Positions 23,442 through 35,599 of a DNA stretch of 64,000 bases are shown in pieces; positions within the stretch are counted from its first letter, which is position 1; the number at the start of each line of letters is the position of its first letter. Origin of the DNA: Rotaria sordida (Eukaryota; Rotifera; Eurotatoria; Philodinida; Philodinidae); contig CAJNOL010000470.1 of assembly GCA_905250125.1 (NCBI GenBank), positions 62,001 to 126,000 of the forward strand, in the 5' to 3' direction. The position numbers were made by a program, and so were the translations under genes. Below the pieces are notes generated by a model that was not told the DNA's origin, made no database searches, and saw only the letters and a list, made by a program, of their open reading frames with translations.

Positions 23442-26400
23442 ATGTCTATATCAAAAATAAAACATGCAGCGAAATCATTAAAAAATTTTCAAGGTATTCG
23501 TTTTGAAGAATGTTTGGATGATGGTGAAGCAGCTGAACAATTAAATAAATGGCTTTTAGAAGTATCATGGGAAGTTGCAAATAAAGGTTATTTATAAAAA
23601 TTTTTTGTTATTTTGTTTTTTTTTTTTGTTTTAATATATAAGATAATTTTAGTTGGAGGAATTTATACTGTTATACGTTCAAAAGTACCAGTCACAAAAA
23701 AAGAATATGGAAATAATTATATTTGTTTGGGTCCATATAATGATTCATTTGTAAAAACTGAAGTTGAAATTGGCGAATCAAAACTTGATGTTATTAGAGA
23801 TACAGTTAATGAAATGAAACGTTTGGGTATTCATGTAAATTAAATTAAAAACAAAAAAAGAAAAATTAAAATTTATATTATTTAACTAAGAAATATTTTA
23901 GGTTGTAACTGGAAATTGGTTAATTGAAGGTTTTCCTCAAGTTGTTCTTTTTGATATTGGTTCAGCAATACATAGATTAGATGATTGGAAAGGTGATTTT
24001 TTTCGACATGCACGAATTGGTATACCATATCATGATAGAGAAGCAAATGATGCATTAGTATTTGGTTTTTGTGTTTTTTGGTTTATTGGTATTGTAAGTT
24101 TTAACAAGACTTTCTATATATGATAATTGATTGATGTTTTTTGTTTTATTTCTAGTTTATTGATCAAGTAAAACGAAGACAAAAATGTTATGTTATTGCT
24201 CATTTTCATGAATGGTTAACTGGTGTTGGTCTTATAATGACACGTCTTTGTGGTTATGATTGTGCTTTAATATTTACTACACATGCAACACTTTTAGGAA
24301 GATATTTATGTGCTGGCTCAACAGATTTCTATAATAATTTACCTTTGGTATAAAAATTTTTTAAATAAAAATTATTTGAAATTCTTATTTTTATTTTAGT
24401 TTGATCTTGATAAAGAAGCTGGTAATCGTCGAATATATCATCGTTATTGTATTGAACGTGCAGCTGCATCATGTACACATGTATTTACAACTGTTTCAAA
24501 AATAACTGGAATTGAATCTGAATATCTTTTAAAAAAGAAACCAGGTAGAAAAATTTTCTATTTATATTATTATTGTTTTCTTTTTGTTTTATCTAATTAG
24601 ATGTATTAACACCAAATGGACTTAATGTTCAAAAATTTGCTGCATTACATGAATTTCAAAATTTACATGCACAAAATAAAGAAAAACTTCATGCATTTGT
24701 ACGTGGGCATTTTTATGGGTAATTTATTTTTATCGTTGTTTTTTTTTCTCTCTCTCTCTATATATATATAAAGATTTTCTATTTAATTTAGACATTATGA
24801 TTTTGATTTGGATAAAACATTATATATTTTTACTGCTGGTCGATATGAATTTACAAACAAAGGTGCTGATATGTTTATTGAATCATTAGCTCGATTAAAT
24901 CATATGCTTAAAGTAAAAAGAATTTATTATGTTAAAAATGCATATTGTTGTTGTGCTTTAAGTCATCAGGTTCTGATGTAACTGTCGTAGCTTTTCTTAT
25001 TTTTCCGACAGCAACTAATAATTTTAATGTTGAATCATTACGTGGTCAATCTATTGCAAAAATGTTTCGAGATACAGTAAGCAATGTACAAAGTGATATC
25101 GGAAAAAGACTATATGAAATTTCTCTTAAGTAAGTAAATTAAATAAAAACAAAAAAATCAATATAACAATTAGAATGTATTAAATTTTGTGATATAAAGT
25201 ATTTCAATAGTATTTGTCAAATTTTTATAGTATATCAAAAGTGAAAAATCGATATGCAGAATTTTTAAAGTTACTGTTTTTGAGAATATTTGATTTTAAA
25301 TAATAATTGTATTTTCGGTGTATATATATATATCAAAAACATAAAATTAAAATAAATTATTAATCTATTGATAGAAAATTTTCTAAAATAATAAAATAAT
25401 TTAATTTATTTCTTCTCAGAGGTCATCTACCAACTCCTGCAGAAATTTTACTTTCAAGTGATTTAATTGAATTAAAAAAATGTATTTATGGATCACAAGT
25501 ATATTCTCTAATTTTGTTTTATTTTCTTTTTCAAAAACAAAATCTTCTTTTTTTTTTTTTCTAGCGTTCAACATTACCACCAATATGTACACATAATGTA
25601 TGTGATGATATTCATGATCCAATATTAAATGCTTTACGTCGTTGTCAATTATTTAATGCACGTTCTGATCGTGTTAAAGTTATATTTCATCCTGAATTTT
25701 TACGTTCAACAAGTCCATTATTACCACTTGATTATGATGAATTTGTACGTGGTTGTCATTTGGGTGTATTTCCATCTTATTATGAACCATGGGGTTATAC
25801 ACCAGCTGAATGTACAGTTTTGGGTGTACCAAATATATCAACAAATTTAAGTGGTTTTGGATGTTTTATGGAAGAACATGTTCATGACGCTCATACATAT
25901 GGAATTTATATTGTTGATAGAAGATATAAAAGTGGTGATGAATCATGTCAACAACTTGCACAAGTAAAATTAAAGAAAAATAAATTTCAAAAATTGATTT
26001 TACTTGGTTTTTTTTTTTGTGTTTTAGTATATGTTTGATTTTTCATTATTAACTAGACGACAACGTATTATTTTACGTAATCGTACAGAACGATTGAGTG
26101 AATTACTTGATTGGAATGTATTAGGCATTGTAAGTTTAAAAACAAATAGAATATTCTATCACACAGAGGTATAATTTAGCCTAATTTCTTGTGATTGAAC
26201 CTACTATAATATGCTATGAATGACTTCAGTTTGCCAGTATCTGTGGCCTACTTATCTATCGTGACTAGTATGTTTGTCTTTTCATATTAATATTATGATA
26301 ATAATAATTAAAAGAAAGCAAAAGAGTGTCTTTATACGAAGATAAAGAAATTATACAGATTGAAATGATATAACTAAGTAGAAGATTTACTGATTTAGTA

Positions 26401-28659
26401 CAATATTTATATGTCGGAAATAGACAAGAAAAAATTCCGATGTTCAGTAAGAACATTTTTGAATGTATTGGGTGAACAAAACTTTAAGGATATATTAAGT
26501 CTTGCTAAATGAATATGATACAGGAAAAAAAAATAAAAATTAATCAACGATTTGTATTAGATAATAATGATAATCATTTAGAATATACACACTGTAAATT
26601 AGTGAAATAAATAAACAATATTGTCACAATTTTTAATTAACCGTACAAATTTTTAGAATATGATATCCAAGATAACATTTTGTTTTTCTTTATTAAAAAT
26701 GTTTTTCCTGTGGATTGTTTATATCAACTATGATTGCTCTATCCGAAGCTGTAGTCAAAATCCATGAAATATAAAACAAGGGTTTTGCGAATCGGTCGAA
26801 AATTCTCAATTTTTTAGCTTTTTTTTGACTGATTTCAATTGGTTTTGAGACCTATGTTTTGCGTTAGACAAAACTTAAGGATAGTTTCGGAAAGAACACT
26901 CAAAATTGATCATAATTGACATGGAGAATCGTTTTAGGAGTTCGGTAATTCTCAATACTGTGCATATGTTTTTGTAAGCACAGAAAACTAATTCCTTGAG
27001 TTTCTCTAATCGGAGTTTAGAATATTTCCAGTATTGAGAATTATCGCACTTCTAACCATTCTTCATGTCAATTGTAATCAGTTTTGAACATTCTTTCCAA
27101 AGCTATTTTAAGGTTAATGCAAAACATAGGTCCCAAAATCCATCGAAATTGGTCAAAAAAAAGTAAAAAATACGAATTTTTAATCAATCCACAAGAACTA
27201 CATTCTTAACAAAAAAAAATATAATCTTAGACATCTTGTTTCAGGAGTGTGGATGTGAGCATAGATTTAGATAGTCTTGTCACACACACTTGCATCCTCA
27301 AAAATTGATGGACGAAAAATGAAGGAAAACAATTTATGATCGGTCTAATGAATTTGTGACCCATTGGAAGTACTCCCAAGAAGACTGAATAATGGAATTT
27401 TGATCCAAAATTTTGCATATAGATAAGTCTAATAACTCTTAGAATATTCTGAAAGTTATAGCTGAAAAGAATGTTCCTTCGTCAAGTTATTAAGTTTTTA
27501 AGTAAACTTGATTTTTGCTTTACATGTCTGCGGCAAAGAGCTATGTTTTGAAAATTCAATATCTAAACGAAAGAACATTCTTTTCATTATACTTATCTAT
27601 AGGCAAAATTCTAGATAAAGCCTCCATGATTCAGTCTTTCGGGAAGCATCTAAAAATGAGTCACAACTCTAGTAAATCGATCATAACTCGACAACAAAGG
27701 TCAATGAAAACGAATCCTTTTAGGCTTTCGTTAGTCTCACTAAGATTTGCCTGTAGGTCCAATATGAACTCAAATGACAAGTGTAGCTATGGGTAGTTCC
27801 ATCGTAAGTATCGAAAATCTTATCATGTGTTTTTTTTTCTTTTTAGTATTATTATCGTGCTCGTCAAATAGCATTAACACGAATTCATCCAGAATTCGAA
27901 GAAGAAATTATCAAATTGGTATATATTTTCTTTCTATTATTTCTCTCTCTAGTTATATTTTGTCTTCAGGCAAATGAAACATCGTCTAATCCTTCAACAC
28001 CAGTTATATCTCGTTCATCAACACCAGCACCACATGAACATGATGATGAAGGAACTGACGATGAAGATGAAAGTCATCCACCACCACCATCACAAATTTC
28101 ATCTCAAAAAGTAATTCATTAAATTTTAAATATAATAATTAAGTAATTCTCATTTTAGGTTTCACCTAAACAACCTTCATCAATCGATCAAGCATTTGAA
28201 CCTTCATTTGCACGTCCAGCGTCAGCTACACATCTTCCTTTAGATAAGCAATTTCGTGCAGCTGCTGTTGCTGCTGCTAATGCTGCAGCATCAGATGAAC
28301 CAACATTTACTGATGCTCTTGATGATGAAATACGTCAAATAACAATTGGAAAAGACAATCAATCAAAATTAACATCTACAAGTCAAACAATAAAACATGA
28401 CGATAAAGTTGATTTTAGTTTAGATGATCTTGGTGATTTAGATGACTCACATGATAGTCAAGAACAAGTGCCATATGAAGATAATAAAACATCAATATCA
28501 ACAAAACATGATTTTACTATACCAGATGTATTACAACAAACAACAATTACTGGAAATACAACTTCAGGTGAATCAACAAGTGGTGCTGAAAATATTTTAT
28601 CATCATCGAATCTTAAAGATCAACCAAATACTAAATCAACAGAAAAAGAACAATCATAA
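23442..28659 (+). CDS. glycogen [starch] synthase, animal GT3 type
   Basis: Fourteen exons (23442-23586, 23653-23834, 23902-24093, 24156-24347, 24400-24544, 24601-24718, 24792-24912, 24963-25129, 25420-25498, 25565-25963, 26028-26129, 27847-27918, 27970-28110, 28159-28659) encode 851 aa of cytosolic UDP-glucose glycogen synthase, ortholog of GYS1/GYS2. Blocks include [58 protein letters not shown] and [17 protein letters not shown]. The Arg-rich glucose-6-phosphate switch [13 protein letters not shown] lies near residues 590-602. The C-terminus keeps the Ser/Thr-Pro cluster followed by an acidic CK2-like run (residues about 645-680), then a 165-residue low-complexity tail longer than in vertebrates. 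The vertebrate N-terminal phosphosites 2/2a are not evident. Intron 11 (1.7 kb) holds two foldbacks. Poly(A) signal at 28840. Confidence 0.95.
26710..27196. repeat. foldback element in glycogen synthase intron 11 (first of two)
   Basis: Inverted arms of about 200 bp: the left runs from CTGTGGATTG at 26710 and the right ends with CAATCCACAAG at about 27196. Further matches are GACCTATGTTTTGC near 26850 against GCAAAACATAGGTC near 27130, and ATTGACATGGAGAA against TTCTTCATGTCAAT. No open frame is present. Confidence 0.7.
27235..27785. repeat. foldback element in glycogen synthase intron 11 (second of two)
   Basis: Two imperfect arms run inward from about 27235 and 27785. Matching pairs include GCATATAGATAAG near 27415 with CTTATCTATAGGC near 27595, AAGACTGAATAATGG with CCATGATTCAGTCTT, and GAAAAGAATGTTC with GAACATTCTTTTC. 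The short plus-strand open frames here are by-products of the repeat. The element ends close to the acceptor of exon 12. Confidence 0.7.
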
Positions 28660-29805
28660 ATTATTTTTTTTCATATATTTACGTTATTGCTATCCTATAG
28701 ATTGCTAGAACTTTATTTCGTATATGGATGGAAGGTTTTTTTGTTTTCATACTAAAACAAGTCCGTCATGCTTTTCTGTCCTCTGCTTGTTGGAGTGAAA
28801 AAATTACTTTTTTACTTCATTATTTTGTACCCTGATTTCAATAAATTACCGTTTGAATTGATAGAAAACTTTTATATGAATCGATGGTATTATTTTAGGT
28901 GTACAAAAAGTAAAAGAATATATACATTAGAATCACTGTGAAAATCGATGGCGAAGCCAAGATTTAGGACTAGGGAGGCTCAGCTCCTCTACAGATCTTT
29001 GAGCTTCCTCCCCCTAACTAGATTTTTGAAGAAAAAACATATCTTTCAAAAATCTCGCTAGGGGATGGCTGAACCTTCTCGTTCTGTCATTGATCAAAAT
29101 ATCCGCATTAAAATATGTTCAAGTCATGAACAAGGACTGAAATATTACTGCTGGTAAACTTACTTATTATTCTGATGATTTTTATTTTCATAATAACACT
29201 TCGATAGAATGCATACACTGCAACGTTTTGGTTGTAAGGCGAATGCAAATTAATACGTATAATGAGTTCAATTAGTGAACGCGCAGCATGCTTTTTTTCT
29301 GTAGACAAGTCAATCCATCATCTTATTTCATTTTCATTAAATTTGAAGCGACATCTATAATAGTCATACAAAAAAAAGAAAATCAAAATTTGTTCATAAG
29401 AAGTTTTTAAAATATATTTCTATTTCTCTTGAATGAAATTTTATTTAAATTAATTCATCTAGAATATTGAAGAACTAAAATATTTTCTTTTCTCCAATAA
29501 AAATTCCTACTGATAATCCATATATTTCATCGTTACATTAATGTTGTTTTTTTTGTTTTTTGTACTCTAACATGTTGACTTTGATTTGAAATCGATCACA
29601 TTTTTAAGTATGCCTTTTTTTGTTTCTGAGTCATCAAATATTTATGATCAACATATATATTGATATTTAAACAATTAAAACACATTGTTCGAATAATTAT
29701 TAATTAATAGAAATAGAATTTTATGAATATTAATAAAAATTCATTTATTCATACTTCATGTAGAATCGTTATGTAATCATATGTTTATTTTTGTTTGTTC
29801 TTTAG
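28660..29805. other. 1.1 kb spacer between glycogen synthase and the PTCD2-like gene
   Basis: It contains the glycogen synthase poly(A) signal (28840), a small dispersed repeat (28944-29094), and an AT-rich remainder. It ends in a T-rich tract plus TTTAG directly before the next ATG. No other gene is seen. Confidence 0.6.
28944..29094. repeat. short dispersed repeat, copy 1 (GGCGRAGCC family)
   Basis: It begins ATCGATGGCGAAGCC and ends with an imperfect inverted match (GTTCTGTCATTGAT). It shares order and words (TGGCG-AGCCA-GATTT, GATCTTTGAGC, CTAGGGG) with the copy at 58741-58859. It is non-coding and probably a degenerate MITE. Confidence 0.55.
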
Positions 29806-32800
29806 ATGGCTGATATTCTTCGACGAGTTGCTCTTTTAGCTATTAATCGTAAGTTGATTTCAAATTTCTAATTATTAATTAACTCGTATAAAAATAATTA
29901 TATATGAAGTTCTTCCCTCTTAATCTATATGAAATTTCAAACTAATGCGAAAAAAATAAACAGTAAATATGAGTCTTAATTCGAATAATATTATTAAAAA
30001 TATATGTGTCAGATGTATTGAATATTTCCTGTCGGACGATGCAGTATGTTAAACTTCTATTGATTTTAATTTAAAATATCAGAATATAAACTTTTGATAA
30101 ATTATTATTTATGACTTAATAAATAGAATACACCTGTCCAATATTGTTTTCTTACTCTTACAACATTCTTCTCAAGTTATGATTTTAGCTGCACAAGAAA
30201 ACTCTTACATGTAATTTTAAGTCTCCATAAAATACTTTTTCAGTAGTGTTTGTACATATTGGATCATAATCAATATTTTGTATGAACTTCTACAACAAAA
30301 ACAGCTGTTACAATATTCGAATCTTTCATTTAGCTTAATTATTTTACTAAATAATGTTCGAGCATTAAATGAAGAGATAAAACAATTTTTCAGAAAAATT
30401 TAATGAAAATGAACTCGATTGAATCATATATGATATTTCTCTAATATATCTTTTTAAAAATGAGTAATCAATGAAGAAAATATCTCTATTCTCAAAATAT
30501 GATATGTTATCTAATCGAAAGAATGTATAATAAAAATACTTTGTAAATATAAATATACAATCGATAGAATCTTTCAAATGCTTGTTTCGCACAAGATTGT
30601 TGTTTTCAATGATAAATATTTATTTCGATGAAATGAATACATTACTAAACAATACATAGGAAGTCATTTTCATTTAAGAGAAAACTTTCGATACATTCAA
30701 TAAGTATAGATTCTCTAAAATGATTTCGAATATGTCAAGATTTTCATTTTCAAATAATCTGATACTAATATCACGAATTTGTCATATATCAATTTTTGAA
30801 TTATGAAATGAAAAATTTTACTTATTTCATTTAGGTACGTCATATGGAAATATTCATATGCAAATTCGTACAGTATTTTCAAGTGCCGGTATTGGTATTG
30901 ATAATTTTAAATTCTCTCGGGATCAACATACTGCACGTTATGCACCATCACTTGGTAAATATCTTGTTCAATATTTTTAATTTTATTTTTTAATTTTTCA
31001 ATTTAGATGCTTTTAAAAAGCGTTTTGTTGATTCCATTACACAAACAAATTCTCAAATCTTTACAGAAGATTTACGTAATATGATTATGTCAGCTAATAA
31101 TGATCAAGAAATTGATACTGTTATTCAAGCATTAAAAAAGTCTTGAGAAAAAAAATATATGAAATCTTTTCTTTTCTAAATTATCCTCTTTTATATTTAG
31201 ATATAGTACAAATAAAGTTAAATTTAGTGATTATCATTTTGGTTCACCAATTATGCGTTTACTTTATATACAAAATAAAACTGATTTAGCTTTACAATTA
31301 TATATGGATGAAGTAAAAAAGATTTTTATTTTTTTCCTTTTTGTTTTAATTTAAATATTCTAATAATAGAGTTTAAAAGATATATTCAATGATTCTGCAT
31401 CAGCACTTGTTCTTATGAATAAATTAATTGAAGAAAAACGTTATGATGATGTAGTTAAAGTATTTGAATATGGTAGTAAACGTGGTTTTTCAACAACTAG
31501 TGGACGAACATTTCCATCGGACGTTGTTATGTTAGCTGTTGAAGGATTATATCGACAAGTAAAAAAAAAAAAAATATTTTTATTTCAAAAAACTTCTAAT
31601 AAAATTTTTTTTGTTCTCATAGAATACAAAAGAATCATTAACAAAAGCAAAAGAAATCATGTCTATAGTAAGAGAACGTGATGCTGATATAAATCCACGT
31701 ACAGCTGCTATGATTGCATTATTATCTATTCAACAAGTAAAAACAATAGATTTTTTTAATAATTTGAAAATTAACATTTTCTTTTTTTTTTTTATTAGGG
31801 CGAACCATCATTTGCCATGGAAATTCTAGGTGCTGTTCGAACACAAACTTATACTACTATAAAAAATCTTCGAGTATGTAAATAGTTTTTTTTTTTTTTT
31901 TTGTAATAAATAAATCAAAATGATTAAAATTTGTATTTTTTTTTTCAGGCAATTTGTTATGCAGATATGGGACGAGTTGAAGAAGCTATAAATGTTGTTC
32001 AATTACTTGCTGAACAATCGCCAGCCGATAGTGATCGTCGACGAGTTTTTCCACTTGTGGTTAGTAAAAATAGTCTTTCCTCGATAAACACATAAATTCT
32101 CTATAATTTGATAATAGATAACTTTCCAGCTCTAATATTAACCATTGTAATTAGGTAGAACAATCTTCTGTATCATTCAAACAAAAATAGGGGATAATTT
32201 GAGATGTTCTAAGAAAATAATTGAAGGAGAAATAGTTGATTTCATGTGATTCTAATACCACAGAAGCAGCTTTTTTTTCCTCTTGTGTCTAACATTGAAT
32301 AAGTGTATCATCCTGTTATTATCTACAATTTAAAAAAATTTAGAATCATCACTATTGAAAGAAATAGTAAAACAGAATTAAATTTAATAAAATAATACAA
32401 TGAGTATTTGTCTTCAACTAAAGATAATGAAAATACATTCTCGTAGGAAGTATTGCTGAAGTGATGAACATTTATGGTTTTTTACAGTGCTTGACATAGT
32501 CCATTTAATCTAGCATTGATTTGATTAAAAATGACTTTAGTTATCAATCAAAGAATGGACTTTTCCAATTTTTTTCTTGTGAGAAATAACACGACGACAT
32601 ATATGTTCAGCGATAACAATCTATTAAAATTTCGAAAATAAGGATTTGGTCTTGTGTTCCGAGTAGAACATTCAATAGTGCATCTTTTGCAAAAAAAAAA
32701 TGATCAACGTATTAACATGTTCTTGAACAGAGTTACATGCAAAAATTTTGCCATATCTGATATAATCGAAGGTTTTTTTTCTTTTTATAGATGAGACATA

Positions 32801-34311
32801 TTCGAATGGCTGCTGAAAAAAGTAATGATCAAAATCTTTTAACACGTTTTGAAGAATTATCAAAAATGGTTTTAAAAAATAATCGTTTATCAACAACTGA
32901 TTTACCAGAATTTCTTGGTGAACCAATCAAGTATAATGATTCTTTTTTATGTGTCTCTTATAAAATATTAATTTATTTATTTTTTTGTTTAGTCGTCGTG
33001 GTTCTGCTAGACAGAATATACAACGAACTAATCGTGATAATTTTCAACGAACTAATCGTGATAATTTTCAACGAAATATTGGAGAATTTGTATGTATTAA
33101 ACAGATAAGAAATAAAAAAGAGAAATGTTTTCATTTTTTTAAAATTATTTTATAGCGTAATCGTGGAGGATTTAATCAAGAATCAGTTAATTTCAGACAA
33201 GGAAATACAGGTGGATTTAATCGACAATTTGGAGGATTTAATAGAGATAATCGATTTGGAAATACTAATTTTCAAAGACAAGATTATAATTTTGAACGAC
33301 GGTATGTAAAATCTAAAATCCTGTTACTTCTACTGAGTATTAACCTAAGATAAATATAGTTAATCCACATACACATATAAGTTTTATTATAAAAACAATA
33401 CTTTACACTTATATCTATATTCATGAATGATACTTTGGATATGTTAATATTCGAAAAAAGCGTAAGAGAGAATAGAGGAAGAAAAAAAAATGCAAATGAT
33501 ATTATCAGCGAAAGAAAATTGTAACATAGAAAACAAAAAAAAAATCATAGTTTAGCTACAATTGATTTTTAATATTTCTTAGCGAATCATGTTTGAAATT
33601 GCTGAACCATCAGCAAGGTTTTTCTTGTTGATGTGATTTTGATTTTTATGTTATGAGAAATATTACGACTATTGAAAGGACTGCGGAAGGACGAGCAATA
33701 AAAATCCTTGATTTATCAAAATCAATAGAATAAAACCCTATCACAATAGTCTTGTATTTTTATCATTATTACACTTAAAAGTGTCTCAAGTGAATAATAA
33801 AAAACAAAAGCTCTCATCTAATTACATGATTAATATTCTTATTGAAGAAAAATAGAATAAAGATTTGTTTATAAAATTTTTTCTAAGTTCCTTTTTTTAT
33901 TAACCAATTCTGTGATATGTATAGAAAATATTGAAAATGATAATTTCATTTATAATTTTTTTTTTTGTTTCTATGTAATATGTTTTTAGTTCACCAAGTT
34001 CCTTTACAGATGGTTTTCAACGTAATAATGAGAATGATCGATTTCCATCTCGTAATCGAAATTCATCATTTAATGAATATCCTCGTCAAGAAGGTCGTAA
34101 TCAACAACAATACCAATCATTTTCACGTGTAAATCGTAATGATAGTGGATTCTCATCAACACGACGTGTTGGAAATTCACCAACTACAACTGAAACAAAA
34201 CAAAATACTGAAGATAATCTTAATTTAAAACAAACAAAACCAAAACGTCAATCAAATGAAGATACTCAAACACAAGAACAAAATTCATGGGAACGATCAA
34301 CTCGTCATTGA
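29806..34311 (+). CDS. PTCD2-like mitochondrial pentatricopeptide protein with RGG/Asn-rich tail
   Basis: Twelve exons (29806-29848, 30835-30954, 31007-31139, 31201-31312, 31370-31558, 31623-31736, 31799-31873, 31949-32059, 32791-32930, 32993-33089, 33156-33301, 33990-34311) give 533 aa. Residues about 60-345 match the PTCD2 layout: a basic N-terminus, helical PPR-like pairs, and the blocks YHFGSPIMRLLY, FNDSASALVLMNKL and AICYADMGRVEEA. PTCD2 acts in mitochondrial cytochrome b RNA processing. The tail (about 346-533) is rich in Arg, Asn, Gly and Phe (GGFNR, NRGGF, FQR) and is not part of vertebrate PTCD2. It includes a 24-nt direct duplication encoding TNRDNFQR at about 33017-33070. Intron 3 has a weak donor (GTCTTG), but the alternative reads into a stop. 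The ATG lies directly on an acceptor. Confidence 0.8.
33017..33070 (+). repeat. 24-nt tandem duplication in the PTCD2-like coding sequence
   Basis: Two nearly perfect 24-nt units, read as ACTAATCGTGATAATTTTCA plus four bases, encode TNRDNFQR twice. This keeps the frame and extends the Arg/Asn-rich tail. Confidence 0.8.
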
Positions 34312-34537
34312 TCTGAAATAAAAGAAGGAAAAAAGCAAATATCTTTAGGCTACTTACACACATAGTATTCATTCTATCATATTTCTCGTTTTCTTTTGTT
34401 TTTTTTTCGTTTGATATTTGTTATAAACAAGTGATGTGTGTTATTGATTGCATAAAAAAAGAAAATTACATAACAATATATAAATATATTGTTCATGGCA
34501 AAATAATTTAGCTTGTTTTTTCAGATTGAAAAAACAA
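34312..34537 (+). promoter_or_regulatory. 226-nt spacer between the PTCD2-like gene and MTOR
   Basis: An AATAAA lies within 10 nt of the PTCD2-like stop, and a T-rich acceptor (GTTTTTTCAG, ending at 34524) lies 13 nt before the MTOR ATG. The short distance and the acceptor fit either an operon junction or an MTOR 5' UTR intron whose first exon lies upstream. Confidence 0.5.
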
Positions 34538-35377
34538 ATGTCAACGGTAGATACCCGGTTTCCTGCTCTGTTAGAGCAGTTTACCGGTGATTTGCAGAGT
34601 CCAAATGAAGATACGCGTCGTCGAGCAACAGATGAGCTCTACGAACGTATTGTTGCTCAATATGCTGATGTAAGTGAGATCTATATCCATTGTAAAGAAA
34701 TATTCCTGAAGGGTTTTTTTTACTTGTGAAATTTTATTCTTGCTATCGAATTTAGATAGAATAATCTTAGATGATTGTAATAATACGAATAAAAACAAAA
34801 AAATTTTTGATGATTTATTAAAATATCTTCTTTTTTTTTTTTGAATATGAAACAATCTTATATTCGATTTGGAATTTCTGTAGGTATTAGCAGAAAGATA
34901 GAGTAATTAATGAGAAGCGTATTTTTTCATTCTGTTCAATATCATCATCCATATCTGAAGATGAAATATCAATTCTAAACTGATATTCTTATGGATTAAT
35001 TTAGAAAAGATTCTTCTATGGCTAATAGATTATGAATGTTGTATATTATAGAATTTAATAGGGAAGAAAAACTTATTCTAACTCTAATTACTTATGATTC
35101 ATATATATTCATGAGTTTAATATAAATCTCATTGAAGGGTATCATCATTGGAAAACAGAGACTAATATTGAATGAATCGAAATTCATTAGTTATTTTTAT
35201 TCTCTGTATAGGCTCCATCTGATGTTGTTACAAGTATTGCTGAACAAGTACAAGATTTTGTTCGAAAGAAAATGAGTAATCCAAATGATGTCAATGAAAA
35301 TCGCGCAGCCCTTCTTGTTATTCGTATGTTTTAATTATTTTATTTTATTTTTTTCATCTATTTTTATTCATTAAACA

Positions 35378-35409
<32 letters not shown>

Positions 35410-35567
35410 TTAGTTTGTTTTATATGTGTTGGACAAAATTTCTACACTGAATTAAGTAATAAATTAGAACCAACATTACGTGGTTATAAACAAATGTCAG
35501 TTGATGCTAATTTATGTGAATTAGTTGTTAAATTAACATGTATTCTTGTCAAAGTAATTACATATTG

Positions 35568-35599
<32 letters not shown>

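Noticed and set aside
27515..27796. 93-aa frame upstream of glycogen synthase exon 12
   Set aside because: It lies inside a foldback element in the intron and does not continue the enzyme's frame.
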